Shown here piece by piece: positions 10,615 to 22,536 of a stretch of DNA of 64,000 nt; within the stretch, counting starts at the first letter, position 1, and every line of letters begins with the position of its first letter. The notes beneath the pieces were generated by a model. The model saw nothing but the letters and a program-made list of their open reading frames with translations. It ran no database searches and had not been told where the DNA came from. Source of the DNA: Physcia stellaris. Taxonomy: Eukaryota; Ascomycota; Lecanoromycetes; Caliciales; Physciaceae. A program made the position numbers and the translations under genes. Where the stretch lies: assembly GCA_018902385.1 (NCBI GenBank), contig JABSSW010000003.1, forward strand, positions 124,001-188,000, in the 5' to 3' direction.

Positions 10615-13558
10615 CTACTGCTTCCACCGATTCAACTGTTCCATGATATTTTGGACTTGGGGCTGCTGTCCAGGCTGATATTGCTGCTGGGGTAGCGGCG
10701 GTTGAGGACCTCTATTGGCGGTATTTGCAAGCAGGGAAGCCAAGGCAGGGTTGTTGGCAAATGCATGGTTCAAGGCTTGGGTGTTGTATTGCTGCTGTTG
10801 CGGAGGAGGCTGCTGCTGTTGCTGCTGAGGAGCACCGTAGGAATAACCTTGACTTTGGCGATTTACGCCGCTAAGCAGAGCAGTCAAGTCAGGCTGCTGC
10901 TGGCTTTGGAATTGTGGAGGCTGGGGGGTCTGGGGTGTTTGGGGGCTTTGCGACATTGCACCAAGGAGTTTCTGCAAGGCGGGGCCGTCGAGAGATGTGA
11001 TTAAGTTCGCAAGGTTCGGGGCCCCGGCTTGCTGCTGCTGCTGTGGAGGCATTTGTTGGGGAGTTTGTCCGTACTGTGGTGTACTGTACGGCGGAGCTGC
11101 GTAATGTTGGGTAGGTTGAGGTGCGACATGAGTAGCCTTTGCTCTAACCACGAGCTCAGCGGCTATGTTGGCATCCAGTTCTTCGTACTCTAATCACCGT
11201 AAATAAACACCCAGGCCTATGTCAATGCAGCGCTTACCTTCAAATCGAACATTGTCTGCTCCTGCCCTTCGGTCGAAGACTTGCAAAGGAATTTTCCCTG
11301 TCACTTGTGATTGCCTAAATATCTTAACCACGGCTTGCACGCCCTCAATTATCTGTCTTTTCACTACTGCAATAAAGAGACCCGAGGCAACTGCAGAACA
11401 TCGCAGCGAAGTCCCCGATCACGGAAAGATTTTTCGATGTAGCCAACAAAAGTTCTGAGATGAAAGTAATTGTTAGATCCCATCTAATATTTGTGTACGT
11501 GGGACATCTTACCTGTCAACTTGATCGATCAAAATGATTTGGACGTCAGGAATATCCCTAGCATCTCTCCGGGGAAAGGGTAGACTAGCCTCGTCATCTA
11601 AGTCCTGAGGGCTACGGCTTCGGTATCGTCCGTGTCTGCTGTATGGTGATCTCGACCGGCTTCGTCTGCCGCCGTAATATCTATCAGGGCTACGACCTCT
11701 AGGGCCATAGTAGTCATCACGACCGCGGAAGCCTCTTGGTGAAGGCGATCGCATGGGCCGGTAGTCGTCCCTACGGCGCGCCTCAGCCCGAGAATTTCCG
11801 TTAGATCCATACCGATCAGCTCCATTACGTTGACCGCCTGTGCGCTGGGATCCTCTTCCGTAGTCAGGGGAACGAGATCGACGCTTATTTCCAGCTCTTA
11901 GACTGTCTCCAGCAGCGCTGGCAGCAGCATTGCGAGAGTTTTTCTGCGGCTTTGAAATTTCCAGATCTAGCAGCAATCAGTAAAACGCAATCGTTCAGTG
12001 TGTGTAATCCGGACATACGCATTTTCCGACCTCTTGCAGGCATTCCTTGCTCTGCTTGGAGTGCTCTTTGGCAACATGATGCGTCGAGATACTGGATAAA
12101 GCCGTAAGCATTTTTGATAGATATTTGTGCAAGTCTACCATATCGGTGGAAGACGAAGAAGAGATCGCGCTTAGTAACTTTCTCGGTAAACAGATTTCCT
12201 AGCATGTATTAGAAAGAATTTCTGAGTAGCATGTTACATTCTGGGTTGTAGAGATACATACCAACAAAGAGCCGAGAGCCTGAGGGGAAACGATCCCATA
12301 AGCCCTCGCTAACGTATATTGCCTCTTCCCGCTGGAATTCATTCCACAGCTTCTCGATCTCCGGAGTCCATGGCACCTCATCGTCACTATCTTGCACTGC
12401 TTGCCCAGACGGACGCTCGTTCTTGCCATCCAACGGGCGATGTTGAGGCGTAAGTGGACTGGGCTGGGCCTGACCTGGTTGGGGTGAAGGCTGCTGGAAC
12501 GTTGCAAGGGGCGGTGGAGGCAACCCATTTGCGCCGACTGACGCCTTTGAAGTAGGTATGGGTTGGGGGAAGCCTTGGGATGGAGCAAATGAGTTACTGG
12601 GCTGCGGATTATGAGAGGATTGAGCATTCGTGTTTTGATTTTGCGGGAAATGAAAGGTCGAGATGTCGTTCGCCGCATTGTAATTGGGATGGATAGCAGG
12701 CTTCTCTTGAGGTGGCGGGCGCGGTGGTAGACCTGGTGGGAGAGGGAGGGCGGAAAGGGGTTGCTCTGAGCTACTAGGTCTAGGAACAATGGACGATTCA
12801 GCAGGAATTGCTGTCGTCGAGGAAGCTATGCTCTCGGCGCTGGGGGCAGTAGATGTAGATGGGGATAAGGACTCCAACAAAGTCTCGTAATTCACACCTC
12901 CATCCTTTACGCGTTGATCAGGATCCTCAAGGTGGCCTTCGCCATTGGGGGCTTGATCATTGGCTGTAAGAACATCTTGGGATAACTCAGTGGGACCTGC
13001 GGTATGCTCAATAGCTTCCTCGACAGAACTCTCGTTCAAAGTAGCAATAAGGGCCGACGTTTCATCCGTATGGGCGGGAGAAGGAAAATCATGAGTATCG
13101 GCAGGTTTGGAAGGATGAGCGTCAGAGGAAGAAAGATATTGCAAAATATTATTTGCTTGTACCTCCTGACTCTGTTCGTCCGCTGCCTCCTCATCTCCAT
13201 ATGATATATTTGAATCGTCGTCTCCTTCAGCGTCAATTTCTTGATTTGCTTCAAAGCTTATGAAGTTACCGTCGGTGTTGTCTCCCGCAAGCGCTCCTGA
13301 TTCTGGACCTGGACGAGTGACATCCACAGGCTCAGCAGCAGTGCGCAATGCAGCCATACCTGGATTTGAGACTGTAAGCAGAGGCTGCAAATGCGTAGAA
13401 GTCAAGTTGAAGATCGGATCGATTTGATTCTGTAGAACAGGAATGTTGGATGAGTCGGGGAGATGTATGGGGACTGGACTTTCTGGAGTTAACGTGTTGC
13501 CTCCAAAATGAGTAGCTTCAGGCGGTGGGCTTGAAGTCATAGGTGCGGAGGGCAGCAA
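10615..13558 (-). CDS. NAB3: NAB3 homologue, RNA-binding termination factor
   Basis: Nuclear RNA-binding protein of the Nrd1-Nab3-Sen1 pathway, which ends short non-coding transcription and passes RNA to the exosome. Exons are 13558-12262, 12198-12019, 11966-11513, 11454-11238 and 11189-10615. The long N-terminus is acidic and proline-rich. The RRM spans exons 1-3: SRLFVGGNLFTEKVTKRDLF, then AYGFIQYLD, then LEISKPQKN. An Arg-Ser/Arg-Asp-rich stretch follows (about residues 510-620), then the anticodon-binding-like domain FVGYIEKSFRDRGL and AVVKRQIIEGVQAVV, and a C-terminal Gln/Pro-rich low-complexity tail. Exon 4 is one base short: the frame breaks near 11371, where one more T in a TTT run would give an uninterrupted VSFIAVVKRQ. 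Full length would be about 907 residues. Family call is strong; the break may be a sequencing error. Confidence 0.86.
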
Positions 13559-13967
13559 TGCTACGAAAGGTCGGTCGATCAGGAGCGCTGAGGATCTCTC
13601 GCCCTTGAATTAGCCTCTTAGGAATATTGTGGAGGAAAATAAGAGTTGGTGTTCGCAGCAAGTGTCAGTAAGTAACGACATCCTCGTTATGTGACTGTGT
13701 AGTGTGAAGGCTGATGGTGAATGAGAGTTTGGTGCAATGATGAGAGTATTCTACTAGCGTCGAAAATTCGGAACGCGGGGTTTATGTCGAACCGAGGGTG
13801 TGTGCCAAGCCATATCCGTCACGACGGTAGTACGTATTATGGAGTATTTCAATGTCCCCTCCGAGGTCATTCTATCCCAAGTGACTGTCTGAATGATCAA
13901 CACTCGAGTGACTTGACGAATTGAATGGGGCAACCTGGAAGCGACCTGACCAAAGTAGGACTACGTA
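13559..13967. promoter_or_regulatory. Divergent promoter, NAB3 / GGQ hydrolase
   Basis: 409 bp between divergent start codons. No gene or clear motif is seen. Confidence 0.4.
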
Positions 13968-14665
13968 ATGCTGTCGATGCGATATGGTATTCGACAGCTC
14001 CCTCGATACACTACGGCTAGATTCCCAGATAGTCGGTCCAGACCACTGTCTAGTAAGACGGACAATGTGAACGATCCTTCTGAAGACGATCAAAAAGCAG
14101 CAAGAGTATGGCTTTCGAGCTTCGACCCAAAAGTGATTCCCCGACGTCTTTGTGATATCTCGTTCAGTAGGGCATCGGGACCTGGAGGACAGAATGTTAA
14201 CAAGTGATTCTCCAAATTTCCGTACTTGTGTGATCCCATTGACGCCCGTTCAAGGACGAACTCCAAGGCAACCATACGGTTGCCCGTGAAACACTTATTG
14301 CCATTGATGCCTGCGATGTTACACGCATCGGTAAAAGCTTCGAAGCATTATGCCTCCAGGTCAGATTCAATTGTGATCCAATCGGACGGTAGTCGGAAGC
14401 AAGCGGACAACATTGAGGATTGCTTCAAGAGATTGCATCAGTTGATTGTTCACATCGGGGAAGTCGCTGTCAAAGGGGAAACATCATCGCAGCAAGTTGA
14501 TAAAGTACGAAGATTGTATGTGTGACTAATCCGTGGGTATCTATTGCTCGTCTATGTTCGTTGACTCTCTACAGACAGAAATCCGAGAATGAAGCTCGGC
14601 TGCGGGTCAAAAAGATCCATAGCAGTAAGAAAACTTCTCGCAGAAATACAAAAGCAGACTATTGA
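13968..14665 (+). CDS. PTH4: Mitochondrial GGQ-domain peptidyl-tRNA hydrolase (ICT1/Pth4 type)
   Basis: Protein of 195 residues from exons 13968-14203, 14255-14515 and 14575-14665. The N-terminus is basic and Ser/Arg-rich, consistent with import into mitochondria. The class I release-factor catalytic loop is SFSRASGPGGQNVNK with the GGQ at about residues 75-77. The first intron interrupts exactly after this motif, and the next exon resumes TNSKATIRLPV as in the family. The C-terminus is strongly basic (RLRVKKIHSSKKTSRRNTKADY), typical of ICT1/Pth4, which free stalled mitochondrial ribosomes by hydrolysing peptidyl-tRNA without a stop codon. The small size and lack of codon-recognition domains rule out a full release factor. 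It ends 6 bp before the convergent UTP6 stop codon. Confidence 0.88.
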
Positions 14666-14671
14666 GGTATC

Positions 14672-16090
14672 TCAAACATCTTTGAGAGCCCCCTCATGGA
14701 TTGCAGACCACTCGATTTCTGTCGGCCAGAGACGTGAACCAATTGTTACTCCTTCTTCTGTTATGGTCTTGAAACCTTGACTTTGAAGAGCTTCAAGTAC
14801 TTTGAAAAACTCTTTGCCATCTATACCTGGACTTACCTCGAGGTCTATGAGTAGCTGATTCCAGGTCTTCTTGACAACTGCCAGCAGAACTTTGGTGATA
14901 TCTTGATCTAAATCTTGATGTACGAGCAGACCCAAGGCCCAATGAATGGTTTCTCGTGCAAGGCTACTGCGCGACCGCGCTATGATCTGCGCATTGGATA
15001 ATTCTGATAACGCTGCTAGACTCACCTTGAGCCGGTCTAGCGAGCCCCGTACAGCGGCGGGAAAGTCTCCCGAGAATATCTTAACGCACGAAGTTGGCTC
15101 TCTAAACAAACAGCTCATCGTAGCTGTGCTCAATGACTTCGTGTCTTGTAGCTTTTGCACGATATGCCGCAAAACTCTAGCAACACACGGAATACCCTGG
15201 AAAAGAGCCACGGTTTCGAAAAGGGTTTTCCCAAGATCGCTGTCGCATGAGAATTGTTTCATCGCTGCGTCGAAGATGGCAATCGGTATTGCTCCAGACA
15301 AAGCCGGCGTTTCTTGCAGCTTTTCCAGAATATCTTTATCAATATACTCAAATTCTTCCGAATCGGTCTCGTTGGGGTCTATCCTTGGAAGTGCCACCGT
15401 ACCATTTCCAAGGTCAGCTATGGGTTCGGCCGGTCTCTCGAATCCAAGTATGTGCCCGCGTACATGTATCTTTGAGATATACATCATTTCCAATTTAGTA
15501 TATTCGCTCCATAGATGTTTCGATTGCTTGCAAAACCTCAATCCTCGTTGCATACAGCTTCTTGCCTCCGTCATGTCAGACTTCTCGTCCAAGGCGTAGT
15601 TTGCAGCATATATCCATAGCTCGGGATTTGTGGGATGAAGCCGCAGCACTGTTGTAAGGATCTGCGACATCTTCTTGTTGGCTTTCTGTTTCCTAGCAAA
15701 GTCGATATACTGCATCCACAGTCCTGTGTCTCCACTGAATCTCTTTGTGGCACGATCGAGCACGAAGAATATGCGCCTTTGGCCAGCATGCCCGCCACTC
15801 TTAAGGCCCTTCCTCTTGGTCCTCTTTCGGCGTAGTGCATCTAGATTCATCTCGTATTCTGCATAGCGAGCATAGTCTACCGGCCGCGACCCCCTTGCAT
15901 TGAGCTTGTGCTCAAAATCGGACCGAGTCTTCGCAATAGAAGTGATCTCTTGCTAAACCCTTGTCAGAACGAACGGCACCATCATGGACAGAATTTGAAC
16001 CTTAGTAAATAAACTCTTTTTTAAGAGTTCGTGAAGCTCAGGGACAGACTGCTCAAGGTAAAAGCGAGCCTTGTCGCTTGTACCAGCCAT
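14672..16090 (-). CDS. UTP6: UTP6, small-subunit processome HAT-repeat protein
   Basis: U3 snoRNA-associated protein of the UtpB part of the small-subunit processome, which acts in the nucleolus on early 18S rRNA cleavages. Exon 1 is 16090-16001 and exon 2 is 15952-14672, giving 456 residues. The N-terminus MAGTSDKARFYLEQSVPELH, then ITSIAKTRSDFEHKL and DYARYAEYEMNLDALRRKR, is the conserved Utp6 opening. Several HAT (half-a-TPR) helical repeats follow, for example DTGLWMQYIDFARKQ and NPELWIYAANYALDE. The C-terminal half is less conserved. The intron has a GTTCAA donor and a TTTAG acceptor. The gene is divergent from CWH43 (229 bp between starts) and convergent with the GGQ hydrolase. Confidence 0.9.
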
Positions 16091-16319
16091 GACCGAGATT
16101 GAAGTGGAGATGCAAAGGTTCAAGCACGGTCCCAGCAGTTGAAAGTCGATAAAGGCGGCATTAACGGATTTAACGTAGTTCTAATGGTCCGTGCGTGAAA
16201 TGTTGTTCTTACTGTAAGCATGAAGCTCAGGGGCCAAATGCCTTTCCCTCGACAGCTCGAGTGGATCACTCTGAAAATACCTACGTCCATTGCCTGAAGT
16301 GCTGAATGCGACGTGCAGC

Positions 16320-19300
16320 ATGGCCCCAAAACATAAAGATGGGGACATCGTTCTCGCCTTCTCTGGCGCATGGGTTTCGTGGGTTCATACTATCGTAGCC
16401 TACACAGCGTTCTTGGGCGCATTGATCACAGGATTGTATCTGCATTACCACAAGATTGTTGAGAACGAGTACTATGTAAGATTCTGGATACACTCCCATT
16501 GCCTGAAAGCTTACTTCCTCTTAAGGGCTACCCCCAGGAATGGTTTCCCTCCGTGTCTGCAACCATTGGCGACCGATATCCTGAGCGCTCGGTTTTCCAG
16601 CTTTTCATCGCAATCACCTCTGGTATGCGTGGCCCACAAAGCAGCGATCGCAAGCTGATCGATGGATACAGGCCCTCGCTTTGCGCTTGTCTTTCTATGG
16701 TATATCCTGACAGCGCGTCCAAATTCTGCTTTACCCAAGATCGTGGCTGCGACTGGCCTTTTTCGGACCATCACATGCGGCGGCTGGACATACGTGACAT
16801 CGACGGACGATCATGGTTGGCATGACATTTTCATGATCTCCTATCTTGTAGCTACATTGCCATGGACCCTTGGCTGTCTAGCACTCAGTCCTCGGAATCC
16901 CCAAGCCATTCAATATCGCAAGATCCTAGCATCATGCTTTTTTGGTACACTTGTGCCTCTGATCTACTTTTTCATCCAGCACAAGGTCCACAAAGTAGCT
17001 GGTGGTGCGATATGTCACCTTGTCAAACCTCGAACTCTCGTTGACTGGTTCCAGCATACACCATCTATGCCTTCTTTGAATGGGCCCTCATCTTGTTCGA
17101 TGTCGGTTTTGATGCAGTGACAGCGCTCGATTTTGAAGGTTTCGAGCTCATCGTAAAAGATACGAAGGGATCTAGCAGAGGGTATGTGTACTGGCTTCCA
17201 AAATGAATAAATGTATGAAGAATATGTGCCTTTACTCTTAAGAATTGACTAACACGATACCTAATGTAGTAACAACAAGCAGATCGCAGATACTGTTCTT
17301 GAGAAAGAGTACGACCAACGTCTCGCATATCATCTGTTCAAGCGATTTCCAATTGACATTATCATAGGAAAGACAAGGCAATTGGCAAAGTATTCGGCTC
17401 CGGGTTTTCCTGGCCAGAAGCATTCGATGCTGCTGCCGACGTGTACAGCGGGGTGAGTAAACTTCATAAAAATTGGCGATAGAGATGACTGACGATTTAC
17501 ATAGTTCATCTTCTGGTCAATGCTCACTTCCCTTGGGCTCGTTGTTTGGTGTGAGTGAATATTTGTGTCCCTGAGCCATGGGAAGATACTGATTGGGTAA
17601 AGATTTCCCACTATGGCACATGGGTATCTCTGGCTATGAAGCCATGGTCATGTGCACTATCTCTCCTTTCTTGCTTTGTGCTAAGTCCATCCGATTGGTG
17701 GTGGTGAGAAACGTTCGTATTGTCCACCTCCTCTCGCTCTCTGGGCTCTTTGCATATCTTGTGACCACTCCAGAATATCGCCTATTTGCTGTGGGATTTG
17801 GTGTTTCGATGTCTTGCTTGGGATGGTCAGTTATATGGCATGCGGAAAGATCTCATGCAAGTCGCCTGGAATCTCGAGCGCTGGCTTGGAGTATAGGTTT
17901 GATTGCATCAACTCTCGCCAAGTTCGCTTTCTGGACCAACAATCCAGTCTGGCCTGTACTTAATGCAGAAAATGGCGGATGGAACAAACTTGGCATTCTG
18001 ATCGCTGTTGTAGCGACAGTCAGATCGACTAGAGGTGTCGCTGAGAGCCGTGGCGGTATTCAAGTAGATGGAGGCCAGACAAAATCTCCCGCTCTTGCAG
18101 GGCTTGGTCTTGCAGGTCTGTTTTTTGGGATGCACTCGCTGCTCTCCGATTCAAGTACTATGATACTCTGGGTCTGGGAAGGTTTTCCTGTTCGAGGCCC
18201 TATTGCAGCGAACGGAGTGCTAATAATTCTCGCAATGGGCTTTGGTGTCATCATTAGCATACTTCTCCGAGGTCCTACGATGATCTGGGCACATCTCGGC
18301 CTCGTCGGAATTGGAGCGTTCCTCTTAACAGGCTATAGCAACTGGACCGGATTCTTAGGTGCGCTTTTGCTCTCCACAAATATCTTGGCGTTAGCTCCAG
18401 TCTTAATTACTTCTGCTGTTCGAAGTGGCCCTGTTAGCTTTGGTTTAGGCTTCCTCGTCTATAACGTTATGGTGCTCGCTCACGTCTGGGTTGTGGCATA
18501 CGCATTCGTGCCTGGAGGGCCTCTAATGCGTGAGCACACCGACTGGGTTATGACCGCGATGGTTTTGCTCATCTGTGCGGGTGTTTACTCTGTTCCAATG
18601 CCTGAAGGTCGCTCGAAGCTGCGTACGAGGTCTAGCAAGAACGGGACTCACAGGCTTCAATCGTACTATGTCTACGTCTTAATCACTCTGGAGCTATTGG
18701 CAGTCTCAGTGTCCTATCTGCGCTTCCCAACAAATGACTACACACCATATCACAAAGAAGACAAGGTCATCACCGCCGGAATATGGACCATCCATTTCTC
18801 ATTAGACAACGACATGTGGTCTTCTGAGCGCCGCATCCGCGATCTGATCAAGGAGCTTGAGGTAGACGTTATAGGTCTTCTGGAATCAGATCTGCAAAGA
18901 ATCATTATGGGTAATCGTGATACAACTCAATTCCTTGCCGAGGACCTGGGCATGTATGTGGATTTTGGTCCGGGACCAAATAAGCATACCTGGGGTGCTG
19001 CATTGCTGTCCAAATTCCCCATCCTCAATTCAACGCATCATCTACTTCCCTCTCCGGTTGGTGAGCTTGCGCCGGCGATTCATGCCACGCTGAACGCGTA
19101 CGGTGAGGAAGTCGATGTTATCGTCTTCCACTCCGGACAGGAGGAGGATCCGGAAGACAGAAGGCTCCAATCGGAATATCTCGCCAAGCTTATGCGAGAG
19201 TCACCAAGACCGACTATCTTATTAAGCTACCTCGTCATCAAGCCGCTCGAAGGTAACTATCACACCTACGTGGGGGAAAAGAGTGGAATGAGAGACATCG

Positions 19301-19563
19301 ATTCGAGCGACAGCGACCGTTGGTGCGAGTATATTCTGTACAAGGGTATCAGAAGATCAGGATATGCACGAGTCAGCAGATCGACCATTACGGACACGGA
19401 GCTGCAACTGGGCAAGTTCATTGTGGGCCAGCCAGAGGGTGGCGATGAGCAGATTGGCGAAAGCGAGGTCAAAGATGGTCTCCGCTTCCCAGCCATGTTT
19501 CGAGGACAAGGCGTACGGGGCCACTTCTACCATGTGTTTGACGAGCCCCGATATTATAAGTGA
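16320..19563 (+). CDS. CWH43: CWH43, GPI-anchor lipid remodelling protein
   Basis: Large multi-pass membrane protein (946 residues) that replaces diacylglycerol with ceramide on GPI anchors in yeast. Eight exons: 16320-16475, 16526-16622, 16672-17001, 17055-17181, 17270-17308, 17368-17452, 17505-17550 and 17603-19563. All phases close with no frame break. The N-terminal half is Frag1/PGAP2-like, with [20 protein letters not shown] and [20 protein letters not shown]. The middle holds about ten more membrane helices. The C-terminal third is a soluble endonuclease/exonuclease/phosphatase-fold domain starting near [20 protein letters not shown] and containing [13 protein letters not shown]. Length and order of the two halves match the single-chain fungal form; mammals split them into PGAP2IP/PGAP2 functions. 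GAA1 of the same pathway lies 18 kb away, not adjacent. Confidence 0.93.
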
Positions 19564-20690
19564 TCATTGGGCCGCTAGAATTATGTACATTTGCCAAGAT
19601 ATGTTTCGTACAATAGTAGAGCTTGTAGCAATAATCTCACTTGACCTTGGACGGTTTCGCAGCAGGACGAGTTTATAGCCAAAGCTCGAAAGAGCGTCGT
19701 CGGCGTGGTAGAAGTAGATGGCCTTCGGAGACAATGTGCTGCGAGTCAATGTCGGATTTTGAAACGGGTGTGGATGCTTGACAAAGAAGCAGTGTCGCTA
19801 TGTTCCAAGCTTCCTGCGCAAGCTCTTCTAGAATGCGGAGAGCCTTTGAGTTGTTGTCGTCTAAAGACTCGAGACGTCGGCAGAGAATATTCATAGAGCA
19901 GGAGCTTGTTCCGCATTGAGCGCTAGTCAAGTCAGCTGACTGGTTCGCTTGATGGCTCCAATCAGGGTGGTCGAGCTGGTCTGCATCGTGCCAGGGGAAG
20001 TTAATCTTAAATCGTTTCGCTGTCAACCCTCACTGCTCGTATTCCCACCTTTACAACCTATCCAGTCCGAGTCGCCAGCGGAGGAGTAATCGGTTATCCT
20101 ATTCTGCCATCATCACTGTCGCTTCATGTCATCTCTCACCTTCACTTTTCACTACATTTACATACCCTCGTTGCACTGTCCTGTGTTTCCCTACGACATT
20201 CTCCACCCAGCGACTACTTGAAACACTACGCGCATATCCTCTATCGACTTCGACACCGACCCTTTACCAGCTTCGACGTGTTGCACTCGTCAGATCAACT
20301 GAGCCACGATTCATTCACTGGCATTACCACAGGCTGCTGGCAGCTCCTGATTGTTCTGCCGACGCGTTGCAATCTACATCGGCATTGCTCTTTGTCTTGC
20401 TTAATCAACTTAATACTGCCTACTTCAAACACGACAATACCGTTGTTTATCGACCACTTTGTCCGTACAATCAAGATATCATAATTCATTGAGTCGCAAA
20501 CAAAGAGCTTGATTACTCTTTCTTCCCACATCGACGTCACTTCTACAAAGATTCATCACACCCCGTCGGTATACTCTATTAGTTCCGTGGCAAGCACTTT
20601 ATTCGGGGTTTCGATAATAGATCACCATTTCCCACGAAGCTTTGCAAAACATACCCATAACACACTGGCTTAGAGTCCAAAGCCGTGTTC
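19564..20690. other. CWH43 3' side and long WSC-gene leader
   Basis: The last 650 bp before 20691 are rich in C and T with many TTC/CAC blocks, as expected for a long 5' leader of a cell-wall sensor gene. On the minus strand an open frame (about 20026-19673) includes an amphipathic stretch RRLESLDDNNSKALRILEEL, but it lacks an upstream ATG in frame (the first in-frame ATG gives only about 70 residues) and no family is recognised. I keep it only as a possible small gene. Confidence 0.35.
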
Positions 20691-21738
20691 ATGATGGCAC
20701 CATCGACATTCAAAACCTTTTCAGCAGTATTGTCCTTCGCCAGCCTTCTCTTCACCACGGCTGCCCAAGATCCTGCGATAGCAACGACTGGCTTAAAACC
20801 TTACACCTATAAAGGATGCTTCTCATCCTCGAAACCTCTATCCGATCAAGGCTCGTGGACCTATCAATCTCCTGGTTATTGTCAAGGCTTATGCGTTAAG
20901 CTCAAGAAAGCTGTGATGGCTACTACAACTGGGTCAAATTGCTTTTGTGGAGACCAATTACCCGTTGCGGACAGCAAGGCGTCGGATTCCAAATGCAACA
21001 CTCCCTGCTTTGGCTATGACAAGGACAACTGTAAGTTCTGTCTAACTCCCCATATAAGCACGGCTGGGCTAACTTCCATTAGGCGGTGGATCGAACTTCT
21101 GGTCCGTGTATTTGACCGGCACTAACAATGCTGTCACCAATATGCCGGGCTCGTCCGGTACTTCATCATCAGACACGGACCCAGGTTCAGACTCTAGTCC
21201 TGGTGCAAAAGCAAGCGCAGCTTCAACTCCCAAGTCCAAAGCCTCTGTAACACCCAACCCGACCCGAACCAATAGTGCGCCCGCTACAATAGTGACCAAG
21301 GGGACGACCATAGTGGTAACCGCTCCCGGACAGACGGTCGCCAAAGCCACATCAGAGGCTACTACCGAAAAACCTTCGAAAGGTACGAATACCGGCGGAA
21401 TTGTCGCTGGAGTGGTGGTTGGTGTGGCAGCCGTTTGCGGTATCGCTGGAGGTCTATTTTTCTTCCTCCGCCATCGGAGGCGAAAGGCCGAGCGAGAAGA
21501 TTATAGCCACAGCAACGAGAACCCTTTCAACGCTAACAATCTCCCATCGAGCGCTGCTTCAATGTCTGATTCGAGGCTTGAGCCTTCAGTGTTAATGCAG
21601 AGGCGGCAAAGCGATGGCAGCATCGCCGACAACCAGGACTATTCAAGGAGGATATTGAAGGTAAATACATATCCTTTCCGGTCGGTATATCGCAAGGCTA
21701 ACAGAAATTAGGTCACTAACCCCGATGGCCGAACTTGA
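20691..21738 (+). CDS. WSC-domain cell-wall stress sensor
   Basis: Type I plasma-membrane sensor of the WSC family, 314 residues, exons 20691-21030, 21083-21660 and 21712-21738. It has a signal peptide at residues 1-26, then a WSC domain with TYKGCFSS, GYCQGLC, TTGSNCFCGDQLP and CGGGSNFWSVYLT, whose last cysteine is created by the first splice. A Ser/Thr/Pro-rich extracellular stalk follows (about residues 125-225), then one transmembrane helix (GGIVAGVVVGVAAVCGIAGG), a basic stop-transfer RHRRRKAER, and a short cytoplasmic tail ending RILKVTNPDGR, the usual Wsc tail that binds Rom2-type exchange factors upstream of Rho1 and the cell-wall integrity MAP kinases. Two ATG codons in a row begin the frame. 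Which WSC paralogue it is cannot be decided. Confidence 0.92.
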
Positions 21739-22536
21739 AGTGCTGCCCTTCCCTCATGAACGACGAATTTCCTGGATTCATTTGATTTTATTACACCATC
21801 ACTGTATTTGTTCGTAGGAGCAATGGGCGCACTGGACCGGCACGGGAGAAGAGGGCGGATATAGTCCTCCAACTGTATCAATGGGTGGCGGAAAGCATAG
21901 TGGTAGCCATCCAGGCCAAAAACGAAACACACATGTACTACGTGGCATTTCTTCTCCGCTTCGTAGGCTAGTCGCCTGGGTAGAATTATGCGTTTGAGCA
22001 GCTGTGAGACCGTTCGAAATGGAAAAGGAGCGGAAAAGATATGGCCGAATCAAGACCAGCGTGTTTCTGTTGTTAGTGTACAAGCTCCTGGACACATGAA
22101 AGCTCAAGATGATATCCTCCCACTGCTACTTTGCCTGCATCTGAATTGATTTTCGCTGGCTCTTTCCGCCTTCTCGACAAAGGTATCATTGCTGTCTGCG
22201 ACCGGTCACTTTCTTGAACATGCTTCTGATCGTTTCATGGGATTTAGTATAATGATTAGTAGGGCAGTGCCGGGTCATTGACATGTGAAATTACCGATGA
22301 GGTACTTGCATGGCGTCGGTGAATGACTGAGGGCTATTTTGGTTTTCACTTTTTCATGGCCAGTGACGCTCAAATCCTGAAAAGTGGGAAAGCCTCGCAC
22401 AACCCGGAAAAATCGACTTCATACCTTATTAAACATCAGGACCCATTATTCCAGAATCACCGCCTCCTTATTTAGACCAGTACTACATACTCATTTCATG
22501 TGACTGAACCAACACAAGCCCCAGTATTCCTGCGCA
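21739..22536. other. Intergenic, no gene seen
   Basis: About 800 bp holding the 3' end of the WSC gene and the promoter of the phosphatidylserine synthase gene. Short minus-strand frames here have no support. Confidence 0.45.

Noticed and set aside
12199-12789. 196-codon minus-strand open frame
   Set aside because: It is a shadow of the proline-rich NAB3 first exon in another frame.
14946-15599. 217-codon plus-strand open frame
   Set aside because: Antisense shadow of UTP6 exon 2.
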